64,000 nucleotides of DNA from an uncultured Veillonella sp. (lineage in GTDB: Bacteria; Bacillota; Negativicutes; Veillonellales; Veillonellaceae), in NCBI GenBank assembly GCA_900538355.1, contig UPXS01000006.1:66863-130862 (forward strand). The letters run 5' to 3'. Under the pieces are notes generated by a model. The model made no database searches and was not told the DNA's origin. It was given only the letters and a program-made list of their open reading frames with translations. The first letter of the stretch is position 1. The number at the start of each line of letters is the position of its first letter. A program made the position numbers and the translations under genes. Shown piece by piece: positions 34,695-43,275 of the stretch.

Positions 34695-35705
34695 CTAGTC
34701 TTCTTTGCTTTTGTTAGTATAAGTCTCAGGTGCCATAAACACATCGGCACTACTAGGTCCAAGTAATGGAGCCTCTTCATGCTCATCAAAGTTTATAGCT
34801 GACTTAACCCAATACAAAGGCCGTTGCTTCACCTCTTCAAAAATACGACCTACATACTCGCCAATAATTCCCAGTCCGACGAGTTGAATCCCACCAATAA
34901 ACAAAATTGATACGCCCAAGGTAGTCCATCCATTCAAGGCTTGACCCGTAAGATATACATACAAGAGGTGTAATATAAGCAAGAAGCTTAACCCACCACA
35001 TAGTACACCGACGTACAAAGCAGCCCGTAAAGGAACTCTTGAAAAGGCTGTTACCCCATCGAGAGCAAATCGTATCATTTTACGCACACTAAACTTTGAG
35101 ACCCCTGCAAAACGAGGTGGCGCCACAAAGTGCAACTCAGCTTGTCTATACCCTAAGGCACCGACAATACCGCGCAAGAAACGACCATGTTCTCTGAACC
35201 GTTTCAATGTGCCCAATGCTTTACTATTCATGAGGCGGAAATCAGATCCCCCTTCAACAATAGGAACATCGGCCATTTTGTTCATTAGTTTGTAATAATA
35301 CTTAGACGTGAAAGATTTAGCCCAACTAGCATCTTCAGTTGAATCGCGTATGGTGCGCACCACATCATACCCCGATTCCCACAACCGAACGAGTTCAGGA
35401 ATCAAAGCCGGTGGATGCTGCATGTCACCGTCCATTGTAATAACTGCATCTCCATGAGCATAATCAAGACCACAAGTAAGCGCAGTCTGATGCCCAAAAT
35501 TACGAGCAAGCAATAACACTTTGACATGTTTATCATTGTAAGCAATTTCACGCAATATCATAGATGACGAATCACTAGAACCGTCGTCTACGAAGATTAG
35601 TTCATAATCGTACGTGAGTCCTGACATAACATCAGTTACAGCTTTATAAAAATTCGCTATGTTCTCTTCTTCGTTATATACAGGCACTACAATAGAAAGT
35701 AACAT
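34695..35705 (-). CDS. GT2 family polyprenyl-phosphate glycosyltransferase
   Basis: A 336-residue protein with an N-terminal GT-A domain: 'LSIVVPVYNEEENI' (3-16), 'ELIFVDDGSSD' (near 38) and 'VITMDGDMQHPP' (near 90), the DXD region. Two C-terminal membrane spans (about 228-255 and 262-290) precede a 45-residue tail. This is the DPM1/GtrB/ArnC-like layout, in which a sugar is moved from a nucleotide donor to a polyprenyl phosphate for envelope glycan assembly. The sugar is unknown. It is a single gene; upstream is a 520-bp AT-rich non-coding stretch. Confidence 0.85.
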   Translation of the reverse strand: MLLSIVVPVYNEEENIANFYKAVTDVMSGLTYDYELIFVDDGSSDSSSMILREIAYNDKHVKVLLLARNFGHQTALTCGLDYAHGDAVITMDGDMQHPPALIPELVRLWESGYDVVRTIRDSTEDASWAKSFTSKYYYKLMNKMADVPIVEGGSDFRLMNSKALGTLKRFREHGRFLRGIVGALGYRQAELHFVAPPRFAGVSKFSVRKMIRFALDGVTAFSRVPLRAALYVGVLCGGLSFLLILHLLYVYLTGQALNGWTTLGVSILFIGGIQLVGLGIIGEYVGRIFEEVKQRPLYWVKSAINFDEHEEAPLLGPSSADVFMAPETYTNKSKED

Positions 35706-36198
35706 AAATCCTCCAAAGTATTTTACTCACATATTTTAAGTTAATTAGTAAATTAAGGCAAATCGTCAAGGTTAACAATAGGCGAATTTATATCTACAAA
35801 TTCAGTAAATAAGCGATTTCTTCGCACTCTACCGCTTTTCCTCTTCATTTACCTTATATATAAGTGTATCAAATAAGTAAAGTATTATTTTATATATAGA
35901 GCTACTTAACAAATAGTATTATAAAATAAATTTATATCAGTGAAAAGATAATAAATGCTGTTATTAACTATATAAATCAAGAATTAATCAAAAAATAAAA
36001 TATATTTTATGAACCAAATACAAGAAATTTAACTGATTTCATTTTATTTTCATAAAGCCCATCGTAATTTTACAAATTTTTCTATATATAAACCAATTAT
36101 ATATACCCAAAATATGAATAAAATACTAACATTATAAAAAATAAAGCTAATTTAATGATTCCAACTAACTAAATCACCAAAATATTCTCCTACAGAGA
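35706..36198. other. Very AT-rich non-coding stretch
   Basis: About 490 bp between the glycosyltransferase gene and the hydrogenase operon with no credible gene on either strand. It is dominated by A/T runs with scattered TATAAT-like hexamers. The only clear element is the terminator just to its right. Confidence 0.6.
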
Positions 36199-36202
36199 AG
36201 AA

Positions 36203-36224
36203 AGAGACCCTGATAAGGGTCTCT
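36203..36224 (-). terminator. Terminator of the hydrogenase operon
   Basis: Stem AGAGACCCT/AGGGTCTCT followed on the minus strand by TTCTTCTCTG, right after the last gene stop. Confidence 0.8.
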
Positions 36225-36228
36225 CATA

Positions 36229-36606
36229 TTATAGGCCAGCAGCATCAATCCAAGATTGTAAATCCGCCTCTGCTAGTTCCATATCCTCTTCATATGCACC
36301 AGCTACGACTGGATACTTAGCAACCTCTACAGTGTGCAAAATCGAATCATCTCGGCCATTTTTAAAGGTGCCAATCCAAATTCCAGAGAATTGAGATTCA
36401 TACCACTCTACAGGCTGATCTGTTTCATTGAAGTTAATCGTAATATGACCACGACCAAGTGTTTCTAATACCTCCACTTGCTCTTCTTCTGCAAGACCTG
36501 TTTTCTCTATATAAATAGAATAAGTCTCACCTGTTTCACGCAAATTTTTAAGTGCTAAACGCAACTCATTTAACACAGCGCGAACATTACCATAATTCTC
36601 AATCAT
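36229..36606 (-). CDS. HupH-type hydrogenase expression protein
   Basis: A 125-residue protein that resembles the C-terminal domain of HupH/HyaF hydrogenase maturation proteins. The features are 'LGRGHITINFNETDQPVEWYESQFSGIWIGTFKNG' (about 48-82) followed by a 'LHTVEVAKYPVV' strand. Only one such domain is present, so it is shorter than HupH (about 280). It is last in the hydrogenase operon. Its role in maturation is inferred from family and context. Confidence 0.75.
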   Translation of the reverse strand: MIENYGNVRAVLNELRLALKNLRETGETYSIYIEKTGLAEEEQVEVLETLGRGHITINFNETDQPVEWYESQFSGIWIGTFKNGRDDSILHTVEVAKYPVVAGAYEEDMELAEADLQSWIDAAGL

Positions 36607-36651
36607 AAATACTCCTATCAGAGATAATTTACATCTTATAAACCGATTCGT

Positions 36652-37230
36652 TTAAGTGTTAGGTTCTGCAGTTACGCCCCATTCTCGTAACACATTGAGT
36701 ACACGCTCTTTCACCTCTGGTAAAGCTCTTTGTACAAGTGCACTAGGTTCAAAACCAATCTCTAACGATTCTGGTTCCACCCCAATAACGACTGCATCCT
36801 CTAAGGGATCCTCTTGAATGGCGCGGATACGTAAAATATCTTGCATTCCCACTTCGTGTACAGATATATGTTCTGTGAAATATTGTTCTAATTCTTTATG
36901 AGGGAACTCATATATAGTTCCTGGAGCTTCTCCACCATTAATAGCGTCTACGAGAAGAATTTTCTTCATACCACGCATATACGTAAGTAGCTCCATTCCC
37001 ATCGTTCCACCATCAATAATAGAAATAGACGGTGTAAATGTGAAAGACTCTTTTAACTCTTTTACTACATGAACCCCTAATCCCTCGTCAGTAAGTAATA
37101 TATTACCTACACCGAGGAGGACGATTTCATTATTACCATCATCATAAAGGCTATTTAAATCAATACGCGGACCCTCTGAGTCCGCGTATTGTTCCAAGCC
37201 ACTGATGATTTCAGTACTTGTATTAGTCAT
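36652..37230 (-). CDS. hyaD: Hydrogenase maturation endopeptidase HyaD/HybD
   Basis: About 192 residues starting MTNTSTEIISG, which overlaps the cytochrome stop by 8 bp (ATGACTAA). The core has 'VLLGVGNILLTDEGLGVHVV' with the Ni-sensing Asp/Glu, 'IIDGGTMGMELL' and 'ISVHEVGMQDIL' with the conserved His. This M52 protease removes the C-terminal tail of the large subunit after nickel insertion. About 45 N-terminal residues before the core are longer than usual. An upstream in-frame start at 37362 would run deep into the previous gene and is rejected. Confidence 0.9.
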   Translation of the reverse strand: MTNTSTEIISGLEQYADSEGPRIDLNSLYDDGNNEIVLLGVGNILLTDEGLGVHVVKELKESFTFTPSISIIDGGTMGMELLTYMRGMKKILLVDAINGGEAPGTIYEFPHKELEQYFTEHISVHEVGMQDILRIRAIQEDPLEDAVVIGVEPESLEIGFEPSALVQRALPEVKERVLNVLREWGVTAEPNT

Positions 37231-38032
37231 TTTCTTGTAATTCTCTTTCTCTAGGGTCGTTAGGATCACTTGGACGATATGTTGTACCAGATGGTTTATC
37301 GATACGTTCACCACGACGGCGTTTGCCATTGAGGTCTTCAATATCGATTGGGTCATGCGCATAATACTTCATACCAGAAACCATAGCAGATACTTCGCCA
37401 GATTCTTCCATAACGTCTTCTCGGAATGCCATGTACACATGAACGATAGTAAAGAACAAGAAGCCCCAAGCAATATAGTGATGGATAATATGAACCTTGT
37501 ATTCACCACCAAATAATGTAACAACTGGAGCAAATAAAGTTCCTAAAATACCGTTAGGATTAACCATTGAAAACATTGCAAAACCCGTTAAGATTTCAAA
37601 GAAGAACATAATGTACACCATCATGTACGCAGTTCTTGCTAAGGAGTTACGAAGCCAATGATGTTCGTGTTTTTGAGGAATCATCAAATAGTGCAATGTA
37701 GTTTCTTTAAGACCGTACCAATACCGTTTTTGACGGAATTTAGGTAATAATCTGTCCCCTCGATTCCAAAGAGCACCAGCAAATCGGAAGATGAAGGAGA
37801 ATGTTAAGATAACACCCGCAATGAAATGGATACGACGCATAGTTTCCATAGAGAACCAACCATCAATAGCAAAGGTTGGCTCTGGATTACCTGTAATAGC
37901 TGCAAACCCTGGATCACCAATATATAGGCCAGTCCAGAATAAAGCCGTTACACTAAGCACCATAGTCCAGTGGAATATGCGCAGCCATAAACTAAATACG
38001 ACATACGCCTTTTTGTCAGTATGTATTAACAT
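37223..38032 (-). CDS. hyaC: [NiFe] hydrogenase b-type cytochrome subunit
   Basis: A 269-residue membrane protein with four hydrophobic segments, starting near 'LRIFHWTMVLSVTALFWTGLYIG'. Heme-ligand histidines are visible in 'IFHWT', 'RRIHFIAG', 'VHIIHHYIAWGF' and 'VHVYMAFRED'. It anchors the HyaAB dimer and passes electrons to the quinone pool. A charged C-terminal tail ends at the overlap with hyaD. It lies 14 bp after hyaB. Confidence 0.93.
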   Translation of the reverse strand: MLIHTDKKAYVVFSLWLRIFHWTMVLSVTALFWTGLYIGDPGFAAITGNPEPTFAIDGWFSMETMRRIHFIAGVILTFSFIFRFAGALWNRGDRLLPKFRQKRYWYGLKETTLHYLMIPQKHEHHWLRNSLARTAYMMVYIMFFFEILTGFAMFSMVNPNGILGTLFAPVVTLFGGEYKVHIIHHYIAWGFLFFTIVHVYMAFREDVMEESGEVSAMVSGMKYYAHDPIDIEDLNGKRRRGERIDKPSGTTYRPSDPNDPRERELQEND

Positions 38033-38046
38033 AAGCCCACCACCCT

Positions 38047-39948
38047 TTATTTACACAATGCATCTGTATTGACGGAAACAATTTTTTCGCCTTTTTTATT
38101 GTATAAATGGGTTGCACATGCGAGACATGGGTCGAAGGAGTGAATTACCTTCAAGATTTCAAGTGGTTTATCTGCAATTTTTACATGTGTATCAATCATG
38201 GAGTCTTCGTAGGCACCATGTTCGTTAGCTGCAGTCTTAGGACATGCATTCCATGTAGATGGTACGATACATTGATAGTTTGCAGAGCGACCATCTTTAA
38301 TATGAATCCAGTGACCCAAACCACCACGAGGAGCATCTACAAGGCCAACACCTTTAGCATCTTTATCCCATGTATTTGGCTCAAATTTAGTCATATCAGC
38401 TACAGTAGTGTCACCATTTTTGATGTTAGCAACGAGTTTATCAAAGAAGTATTGACTCATATTTGCTGCTACTTGTGCATCAAGGCCACGACATGCTGTA
38501 CGACCAACCATTGTAGTCATCCATACGTGAGCAGGAACGCCAAGTACTTGAGATACTGTATCGATTTGACGAACAATCATGGATTCTGCCCAAGTTGGAT
38601 CTTTAATGATACCTTGTTTTACTTTTGTATATACAACGATATATTTTGCTAATGGGCCAACTTCTGCAGTTTTGCCTTTGAAAGTTGGGGATTTAATCCA
38701 AGAATATTTTTTATCTTCATCAAGGAATTCCCATTTTTCTTTTGTACCAGATTTAGGGCCTGTAAACTTAGGATCTGTAACACCTTCGATAGGATGAAGA
38801 GAGCTTTTACCATCTGGATATGTGAACCAGGAGTGATCAACCTCTTCACTGAGGTATTGAGGATCCATGAAGTCTTTACCTTCTAATGGAATAAATGTAG
38901 CTTTATCTACGCCTAATGCAAAGTTTTCAACTACGCCATTAGAACGAACGACACATTTTTTATGGTAGTCACCATTAGAAATGCCAGAATATGTATCATC
39001 TGGATAGTCACCGTAGGACATAACGCGTTTTTTCGCAAGGCCACCGCCATCAATCATGCCTTTTTCTACATACATTTTGCCGATAGCTAATAGATCTGGC
39101 ACGTAGAAATTATTTACCAAATCTTTAGCCAATGCAATAGATTCTTCTACCGCAGCAAGACGTTGTGTATTAATAGGCGCATTCATATCATTCATAGAAA
39201 TAGAACATGGCATGCCACCTACAACATAGTGCGGATGAGGGTTTTTACCACCAAATACAACGTGAGGAATTACGATATCACGTTGACGATCAAGAATATT
39301 CAAGTAATGGGATACGGCCATCAAATGAACCTCTGGTGGCAACAAATTATAATCAGGATGATCCCACCATTGAGCGGAGAAAATACCCAATTGACCAGAT
39401 TCTACAATTTTCTTAATCTTTTGTTGTATAGCTGTGAAATAAGCAGTTGTAGCTTTAGGGAACTCTTTAGGATATGCAGAGTCTTTAGACGCAGTTTCAG
39501 CAGGCGCTAAACCACTTACATTATAAGTAGCTAATACATCATTTTGTAATTGTGCTGTTTTAGCTGGATCTGCACTAAGCGCTGCTACAGGGCTAACCCA
39601 GTCAAGAGCATGCAAATGATAGAAGTGAACAATATGGTCATGTACATCTAAACAACTATGCATGATATTACGAATGTAGTTTGCATTTTTAGGAATTGTA
39701 ATGCCAATCGCATCCTCCACAGCACGTAATGCTGCTAAGGCATGTGTTGAAGTACATACACCACAAATACGTTGTACGAACGCCCAAAGGTCACGAGGAT
39801 CGCGATCTTTAGCAACAAGTTCGATACCGCGCCAAGCAGTACCAGAAGACAATGCGTCCTCTACTTTACCACTCGCTTCATCAACTTTTATTTCTACCCG
39901 TAAATGACCTTCAATACGGGAAATCGGATCTACTACTACGCGTTTCAT
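38047..39948 (-). CDS. hyaB: [NiFe] hydrogenase large subunit (group 1 uptake type)
   Basis: A 633-residue catalytic subunit. The N-terminal nickel ligands lie in 'RICGVCTSTHALAAL' (about 61-75) and the C-terminal ones in 'DPCLACATH' (near 610). About 15 residues follow that His and should be cut off by HyaD during maturation. It oxidises H2 at the periplasmic face as a dimer with HyaA. Its ATG shares a base with the hyaA stop (TAATG). Confidence 0.97.
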   Translation of the reverse strand: MKRVVVDPISRIEGHLRVEIKVDEASGKVEDALSSGTAWRGIELVAKDRDPRDLWAFVQRICGVCTSTHALAALRAVEDAIGITIPKNANYIRNIMHSCLDVHDHIVHFYHLHALDWVSPVAALSADPAKTAQLQNDVLATYNVSGLAPAETASKDSAYPKEFPKATTAYFTAIQQKIKKIVESGQLGIFSAQWWDHPDYNLLPPEVHLMAVSHYLNILDRQRDIVIPHVVFGGKNPHPHYVVGGMPCSISMNDMNAPINTQRLAAVEESIALAKDLVNNFYVPDLLAIGKMYVEKGMIDGGGLAKKRVMSYGDYPDDTYSGISNGDYHKKCVVRSNGVVENFALGVDKATFIPLEGKDFMDPQYLSEEVDHSWFTYPDGKSSLHPIEGVTDPKFTGPKSGTKEKWEFLDEDKKYSWIKSPTFKGKTAEVGPLAKYIVVYTKVKQGIIKDPTWAESMIVRQIDTVSQVLGVPAHVWMTTMVGRTACRGLDAQVAANMSQYFFDKLVANIKNGDTTVADMTKFEPNTWDKDAKGVGLVDAPRGGLGHWIHIKDGRSANYQCIVPSTWNACPKTAANEHGAYEDSMIDTHVKIADKPLEILKVIHSFDPCLACATHLYNKKGEKIVSVNTDALCK

Positions 39949-41087
39949 TAGTGACCTCCTCCATTATTATGTTTCTTTTCATCCCATAAGCCTTGTTCTT
40001 TTAAGCGTTTTTCTTCTTTCATATCAAGAATTTTATTACGCGTAAGAGTTGCAGCACCATGAACGATAACTGCTGCAGTAGCACCAACAGCAGCCACTGT
40101 ACCGATTGTATCAGCAGTTGTGATGGTATTAGCTAATGGAATATCTGGTAAACGTTTGTAGAATACGTCATTATCCCAGAAGCCCTTTTCAGAGCACCCA
40201 ATACAGCCGTGACCAGATTGAATTGGATAGGACAAACCATTCCACCAACGTAAGTTACCACAAGAATTATATGTTTGAGGTCCACGACAACCTACTTTAT
40301 ACAAGCACCAACCAGATTTAGATGCATCGTCGTCGAATTTTTCAACGAAGAGACCAGAGTCAAAGAAGGCACGGCGGTAGCATGTGTCGTGAATACGATT
40401 GCCATAAAATTGTTTAGGACGGCCTTGAGAATCAAGAGGTGGGATTTGACCAAATAATGCATAATGCATGATTACACCAGTCATAACCTCTGGAATTGGA
40501 GGACATCCAGGAACTTTGATAATAGGCTTACCAGATACAACAGAAGATACAGATACTGTATTTGTTGGATTTGGTTTAGCCGCTTGAATGCCACCCCAAG
40601 CTGCGCAGGAACCATATTCGATGATTGCTGCTGCACCTTTAGCAGCTTCTAATAAGGATTCTTTAAATGTGCGACCACCTACTGTACAGTAAACGCCATT
40701 TTCATCAAGTGGCACACCACCTTCAACAGCCAAGATATATTTGCCTGCTTTTTCTTTGATGATTTTCTCTAAATGTTCCTCTAATGGTGCACCAGATGCA
40801 GCCGCCAAGGTATCATCATATTCAAGAGAAATCATATTCAAAATTACATCAGATGTAAATGGAGAAGATGAGCGAATAAAGGACTCACTACAACCAGTAC
40901 ATTCATGACCATGTAGCCAAATTACCGTAGGCAATTCAGTTGTTTCGGCAGCCTTAACAACGGTATCTAACATCGTTGGTGGCAAGCCTAAAATAGCGGT
41001 GAGCGCTACACAGGATTTCATAAATGTGCGTCGACTCAAACGTCGCTCTTGGAAGAGTGTCCATAAACTGTTTACACGATTCTTCAC
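39948..41087 (-). CDS. hyaA: [NiFe] hydrogenase small subunit, Tat exported
   Basis: About 379 residues. The N-terminus has a twin-arginine motif 'RRLSRRTFMKS' followed by a hydrophobic stretch, so the folded dimer is exported by Tat. Iron-sulfur cluster cysteines are seen in 'HECTGCSES', 'EYGSCAAWGG', 'PGCPPIPE', 'CLYKVGCRGPQTYNSC' and 'CIGCSEKGFWD'. A C-terminal membrane segment lies near 340. The start is GTG at 41087, 9 bases after AAGGAGG; an ATG at 41120 lies upstream of that site. It is first gene of hyaABCD-hupH. Confidence 0.95.
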   Translation of the reverse strand: MKNRVNSLWTLFQERRLSRRTFMKSCVALTAILGLPPTMLDTVVKAAETTELPTVIWLHGHECTGCSESFIRSSSPFTSDVILNMISLEYDDTLAAASGAPLEEHLEKIIKEKAGKYILAVEGGVPLDENGVYCTVGGRTFKESLLEAAKGAAAIIEYGSCAAWGGIQAAKPNPTNTVSVSSVVSGKPIIKVPGCPPIPEVMTGVIMHYALFGQIPPLDSQGRPKQFYGNRIHDTCYRRAFFDSGLFVEKFDDDASKSGWCLYKVGCRGPQTYNSCGNLRWWNGLSYPIQSGHGCIGCSEKGFWDNDVFYKRLPDIPLANTITTADTIGTVAAVGATAAVIVHGAATLTRNKILDMKEEKRLKEQGLWDEKKHNNGGGH

Positions 41088-41152
41088 GGAATATAGCCTC
41101 CTTACAACAACTTTGCGCAATATATCAATATTACTTAATGAACTACAACTAT

Positions 41153-41227
41153 TATGATAATAATCATACTATGAAAATTAAATAATATACTATTTAATTC
41201 GTCACAGCTATTATGATAACAATCATA
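41153..41227. promoter_or_regulatory. Two matching 16-bp palindromes before the hydrogenase operon
   Basis: TATGATAATAATCATA (41153-41168) and TATGATAACAATCATA (41212-41227), both preceded by CTAT, lie 59 bp apart and 66 and 125 bp upstream of hyaA. The form TATGAT-N4-ATCATA resembles Fur-type or NikR-type operators. Either metal regulator would make sense for a nickel-iron enzyme. Confidence 0.6.
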
Positions 41228-41284
41228 TTCTTACTACTTTATTATATCACTTAATATTTATGAAAACTATATAATTCAAATAAA

Positions 41285-41327
41285 AAAGCTGTACGCAAGA
41301 AATTTTATTTAACTTGCATACAGCCTT
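41285..41327 (-). terminator. Terminator after thioredoxin
   Basis: Minus-strand stem AAGGCTGTATGCAAG/CTTGCGTACAGCTT followed by TTTTATTTG. Confidence 0.8.
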
Positions 41328-41368
41328 GTATTATATATTTTTTGTAAAATTCATTAGTTATCAATAAA

Positions 41369-41698
41369 TTAGATAACTTCCTTGATTAGGGACTCAAGCA
41401 CATCAGCTTTCTTGTAGCCCACAAGGGAATCAAGCATTTTGCCATCACGGTAGAATACCATGGATGGAATACCATCGATATCTTCTTTCAACAAAACGCC
41501 GCGAAGATTTTTATCTTCTGCATCAACACTAAAGAACTCTACTTGACCTTTTAAACGTTCAGCTACTGCTTCTACTTCTGGACGCATAACAGTGCAAGGT
41601 TCGCACCAGGCAGCCCAGAAATCGACAATAGCTAAACCTTTAGAGCCAAGTACCTTCTCATCAAATTCTTGTACACTAGTAATCGCTGTAATTGCCAT
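41369..41698 (-). CDS. Thioredoxin
   Basis: A 109-residue thioredoxin fold protein with the active site 'WAAWCEPCTVM' (CEPC rather than the usual CGPC), the cis-Pro region 'IDGIPSMVFYRDGK' and 'LVGYKKADVLESLI'. It reduces protein disulfides in the cytoplasm. The Glu in the active site is unusual and may shift its redox potential. RBS AGGAG. It is a single-gene unit between RNase P RNA and the hydrogenase operon. Confidence 0.9.
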   Translation of the reverse strand: MAITAITSVQEFDEKVLGSKGLAIVDFWAAWCEPCTVMRPEVEAVAERLKGQVEFFSVDAEDKNLRGVLLKEDIDGIPSMVFYRDGKMLDSLVGYKKADVLESLIKEVI

Positions 41699-41756
41699 GA
41701 AGTTCTCCTAACAAAGATCTACAATCTTATATACTATAAATTATATCTAAAATATG

Positions 41757-42112
41757 GAAGCAAGCAATCAATAAGCCGAGTTCTGTTCCGCTTGCGCGGT
41801 GACGATTATCTTTCTAGGCGTACAGTCGCCTGCACGCTCGAGCGACACAACCCGGAAGGTAGGCGGGACCACCCTTAACCCTTCCCTATTCGGTCTTGCT
41901 CCGGATGGGGTTTACCGAGCCAGCCTGTTACCAGACTGCTGGTGAGCTCTTACCTCACCTTTCCACCCTTACCACTGACGTGGCGGTTTCCTTTTCTATG
42001 GCACTTTCCCTAAGGTTACCCTCGCCAGACGTTATCTGGCATCCTGCCCTATGGAGCTCGGACTTTCCTCGAGTCCAATGGACTCGCAACCGTCTTTCAT
42101 ACTTGCTTCAAT
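41757..42112 (-). ncRNA. rnpB: RNase P RNA (class A)
   Basis: On the minus strand the conserved core GAGGAAAGTCCGAGCTC lies at about 42055-42075. GGTAAGGGTGGAAAGGTG, GGTAACAGACTGG and the 3' core ACAGAACTCGGCTTA (about 41775) follow. GCAAG/CTTGC ends form P1. The length of about 355 nt and the element order are those of bacterial RNase P RNA, which removes 5' leaders from pre-tRNA. Exact ends are approximate. Confidence 0.95.
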
Positions 42113-42156
42113 TCAGTTTATCATAGCTAGCCTATTTGTTGCAAGAAAATGCAATA

Positions 42157-43260
42157 TTATAAGAAGAAGAAATCATTCTGTTCTGTAAACGCTTTCACAG
42201 GAACAGGTACATCTTTACTAAGTAAATACTCACATAAACCTCTCGCAACAATAGATTCTGTGCCAAAATGCCCCGCATCAACTACGAGCAATCCCAGCTC
42301 TTTGGCCAATTGTGCATCATGATATTTCACATCACCTGTAATATATGCATCCACATGCAAGCGAGCTGCATCCTTAATAAATTCCGCGCCAGCACCAGAG
42401 CAGAGTGCTATAGATTGGATTTCTTGAGGCGCTACCCCTGCAAAACGAATATTAGCGTCTGGCAATGCTTCCTGAACCCATTCACGGAATGTATCTAAAT
42501 TGAGTGCATTTGGCAAACGACCAATACGACCTAAATATTGAATTGAACCTTTTGGCTCAACCAAGGATACTACTTCATAAGCTACCTCTTCATAAGGATG
42601 GGCCTCTTTCATTGCCTCTATAACTTGGCTTAAATGTGTACTATCAACGACAGCATTAACTTGTACCTCAGTTGCTACCGTTAAAGCACCGGCTTCACCG
42701 ATAACAGGATTAGAGTCTTCGTTACCAATGAAGCGACCTTCACCATGAATACTAAAGCTACAGAACTCATAGTTACCAATTTTGCCAGCACCAGCAGCCC
42801 CCATAGCATGGCGAACTGCATCAGCTGCATTTTCAGGCACAAATGTAGTTATTTTATATAGCGCATCTTCACCGGTTTTGATAAAGCCCTTAACGTCTAT
42901 AAGGCCTAATCGTTCTGCCAACATATCGTTTAAGCCACCTGGTGCAATATCAAGATTCGTATGGGCACTGTATACGGCAATCTTATGTTGAATCAATTTA
43001 TGAATCATGCGCCCTTGAGTCGTATCACAAGATAGTTGTTTTAATCCTTTAAAAATTAACGGGTGATGACTAATGATTAAATTACAGTCATGTTCAATGG
43101 CATACGAAAGGGTTTCCTCTGTTACATCTAATGTAGTTAATACACCTGTAACCATAACGTTTCTGTCGCCTACCATAAGGCCTACATTATCCCAAGATTC
43201 CGCATAGGATCGAGGTGCTAATTGTTCCATTAAGGTAATGACTTGTTGAACAGTTGTCAT
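42157..43260 (-). CDS. Nif3-like dinuclear metal protein (YqfO)
   Basis: About 367 residues. The Nif3 fold has metal-binding 'LIISHHPLIF' (near 65) and 'VDAGHFGTES' (near 330). An inserted central domain (about 135-225, 'YKITTFVPENAADAVRHA') is typical of YqfO-type members. Family members form hexamers with two metal ions, and the function is not settled. It follows trmK by 15 bp, the same pair as yqfN-yqfO in Bacillus. The ATG at 43260 has AGAAGTGA upstream. Confidence 0.9.
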   Translation of the reverse strand: MTTVQQVITLMEQLAPRSYAESWDNVGLMVGDRNVMVTGVLTTLDVTEETLSYAIEHDCNLIISHHPLIFKGLKQLSCDTTQGRMIHKLIQHKIAVYSAHTNLDIAPGGLNDMLAERLGLIDVKGFIKTGEDALYKITTFVPENAADAVRHAMGAAGAGKIGNYEFCSFSIHGEGRFIGNEDSNPVIGEAGALTVATEVQVNAVVDSTHLSQVIEAMKEAHPYEEVAYEVVSLVEPKGSIQYLGRIGRLPNALNLDTFREWVQEALPDANIRFAGVAPQEIQSIALCSGAGAEFIKDAARLHVDAYITGDVKYHDAQLAKELGLLVVDAGHFGTESIVARGLCEYLLSKDVPVPVKAFTEQNDFFFL

Positions 43261-43275
43261 AAAACTCACTTCTTT

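Noticed and set aside
36652..37362. Longer start for the hydrogenase maturation protease at 37362
   Set aside because: It would overlap the cytochrome gene by 140 bp and adds a sequence without family resemblance. The ATG at 37230 gives the usual short overlap.
41669..42126. Open frames of 69 and 76 codons on the plus strand
   Set aside because: The second lies wholly inside the RNase P RNA gene and the first runs from the thioredoxin start into it. Both are by-products of the structured RNA sequence on the other strand.
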